Shown here one piece after another: positions 7,125 to 8,195 of a stretch of DNA of 8,195 nucleotides. Both the position numbers and the translations under genes were made by a program. Below the pieces are notes generated by a model. That model did not search any database and was not told the origin of the DNA. It saw only the letters and a list, made by a program, of their open reading frames with translations. The stretch lies in contig CANFIV010000053.1 in NCBI GenBank assembly GCA_947446935.1, positions 1-8,195 on the forward strand, read 5' to 3'. The DNA comes from Sphingomonadaceae bacterium. Lineage in GTDB: Bacteria; Pseudomonadota; Alphaproteobacteria; Sphingomonadales; Sphingomonadaceae. The stretch's first letter is position 1. Each line of letters begins with the position of its first letter.

Positions 7125-7129
7125 GTCAT
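7103..7129 (-). other. Possible 8-codon leader ORF overlapping the parC stop
   Basis: An ATG that overlaps the parC TGA as ATGA opens a frame of eight codons (MTGNRHHG). Its TAA at 7105-7103 lies a few bases inside the SDR gene, just past the SDR ATG. Such a frame could hand ribosomes to the SDR start by termination and reinitiation. Equally, it may be a leftover of the local duplication with no function. Confidence 0.25.
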
Positions 7130-8195
7130 CCGAATGTGTTGTCCCTCGGGAAGCCCGTCGGCGGCAAACGTCCCGCCGCACCGCGCGCGACCTTCCACGG
7201 CAGAAGGTCCTTCTCGGTGCGTGTGCGGCCACTTTCTCCGCCCATTGCCCATGAAAGGCCATCCGCAAAAGTGAGCGTAACCGCATCTGCCAGCCCGCCA
7301 TCCTTGTAGCGCTGCAAGGTCACACCCTGCCCCTTGCCCAGCACCGGAACCTCGCTCAGCGGGAAGACCACGAGCTTGCGATTGTCACCGATCACCGCGA
7401 CATGATCATGCTCCGCCGCGATCTCGCGCACGATGCTCAGCTTCACGCCGGGCTTGGTCGAGACGACGCCGCGGCCCTTGCGGGTTTCGGCGAGCAACTC
7501 GTCCATTTCTGCCGCAAAGCCGCGCCCGGTGTTGGCAGCGAGCAGCAGCTGGCCCTTCGCCTTGTGGACAACCAGCGCGACGATATGCGCATCCGGATCG
7601 ATGTCGATCATCGTGCGCACCGGCTCGCCAAACCCGCGGGCACCGGGCAGCTTGTCTGCGCCGAGGGTATAGAACCGCCCGTTGTCGACCGCGAACAGCA
7701 GCTTGTCGGTGGTCTGGCAGTGGAGCGCGTAGGCGGGTCCGTCCCCTTCCTTGAACTTGAAATCGCCGTCCAAAGGCAAGTGCCCCTTCGCGGCGCGGAT
7801 CCAGCCGCGCGCCGAGAGGATCACCGTGACCGGCTCCTTCTCGATCATCGCATCCATGCTGAATTCGCGCGTCGGTGCGGCTTCGAGCAACGTGGTGCGG
7901 CGCGCGCCGAGCACGGTCGTCTCGGCATATTCCTTGCGCAAGGCCTTGAGGTCCGACTTGAGGCGTCGGCGCTGCCGCCCCGGATCATCAAGCAGCGTCT
8001 GCAGCTCTTCCTGCTCGGCCAGCAGCGCGTCGCGCTCCTTGCGCAGTTCCATTTCTTCCAGCTTGCGCAAGCTGCGCAGCCGCATGTTGAGGATCGCCTC
8101 GGCCTGCCGGTCGGTGAGGCCGAATTCCGCCATCATGACCGGCTTGGGCTCGTCCTCGGTGCGGATGATCTCGATGATCCGGTCGAGGTTGAGGA
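7126..8195 (-). CDS. parC: DNA topoisomerase IV subunit A, C-terminal part (partial)
   Basis: The frame enters from the right edge, giving 355 residues before TGA at 7126-7128, or roughly half of a normal ParC. ParC cleaves and rejoins DNA with ParE to unlink replicated chromosomes. The catalytic tyrosine and N-terminal domain lie outside the window. Visible are the end of the breakage-reunion domain (FGLTDRQAEAILNMRLRSL, visible residues 24-42), a charged coiled-coil stretch (about 43-90, KLEEMELRKERDALLAEQEE), and from about residue 110 the beta-pinwheel C-terminal domain with repeated blades (for example GWIRAAKGH, NGRFYTLGADKLPG). A canonical GyrA box is not seen, only a degenerate ETRKGRG, which favours ParC over GyrA. 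The ATG at 8136 is internal and not the start. The SDR gene follows on the same strand 15 bases later. Confidence 0.92.
   Translation of the reverse strand, partial: LNLDRIIEIIRTEDEPKPVMMAEFGLTDRQAEAILNMRLRSLRKLEEMELRKERDALLAEQEELQTLLDDPGRQRRRLKSDLKALRKEYAETTVLGARRTTLLEAAPTREFSMDAMIEKEPVTVILSARGWIRAAKGHLPLDGDFKFKEGDGPAYALHCQTTDKLLFAVDNGRFYTLGADKLPGARGFGEPVRTMIDIDPDAHIVALVVHKAKGQLLLAANTGRGFAAEMDELLAETRKGRGVVSTKPGVKLSIVREIAAEHDHVAVIGDNRKLVVFPLSEVPVLGKGQGVTLQRYKDGGLADAVTLTFADGLSWAMGGESGRTRTEKDLLPWKVARGAAGRLPPTGFPRDNTFG

Noticed and set aside
1..8195. CRISPR array, tRNA/rRNA gene, insertion sequence or defence system
   Set aside because: No spaced repeats, cloverleaf, terminal inverted repeats, transposase, nuclease or toxin-like genes were seen; all long coding regions match housekeeping or envelope families.

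Overview
The window is GC-rich, tightly packed chromosomal DNA that looks alphaproteobacterial. The protein sequences most resemble those of Sphingomonadales (Erythrobacter, Novosphingobium or Sphingomonas type). The grounds are a heme-pathway gene followed by a mitofilin-like membrane protein, a secreted alkaline phosphatase of the Sphingomonas SPAP type, and the wording of the ParC and SDR sequences. No search was run, so the placement rests on family recognition. I see no mobile element, CRISPR array, tRNA, rRNA or phage signature.

Layout: (1) 2-163, plus strand, is the last 53 codons of an upstream gene that reads like the C-terminus of uroporphyrinogen-III synthase (hemD). It is followed 18 bases later by a 295-residue membrane-anchored mitofilin/Mic60-like protein (182-1069). 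(2) Convergent to these, on the minus strand, is a two-gene unit: a secreted alkaline phosphatase (2296-4065), then a UbiH/COQ6-type flavin monooxygenase (1079-2299). The two overlap by four bases (GTGA). (3) A 192-base divergent intergenic region (4066-4257) separates the phosphatase from a plus-strand ScsB/DsbD-like thiol-disulfide reductase (4258-6336). (4) Convergent to that, on the minus strand, is parC (topoisomerase IV subunit A), which enters from the right edge and ends at 7126. A short-chain dehydrogenase (6346-7110) follows it 15 bases later.

The genes serve mostly housekeeping or envelope roles: heme synthesis and inner-membrane organisation, ubiquinone hydroxylation, periplasmic phosphate release, periplasmic disulfide reduction, chromosome decatenation and an unassigned oxidoreduction. 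Both convergent junctions have only 9-base gaps with no recognisable intrinsic terminator. I see no clear new biological system. The points most worth checking are an 11-bp direct repeat that rearranges the start of the SDR gene after parC, a hairpin over the putative hemD stop codon, the Mic60-like gene beside heme synthesis, and the pairing of a six-cysteine secreted phosphatase with a divergent disulfide reductase.
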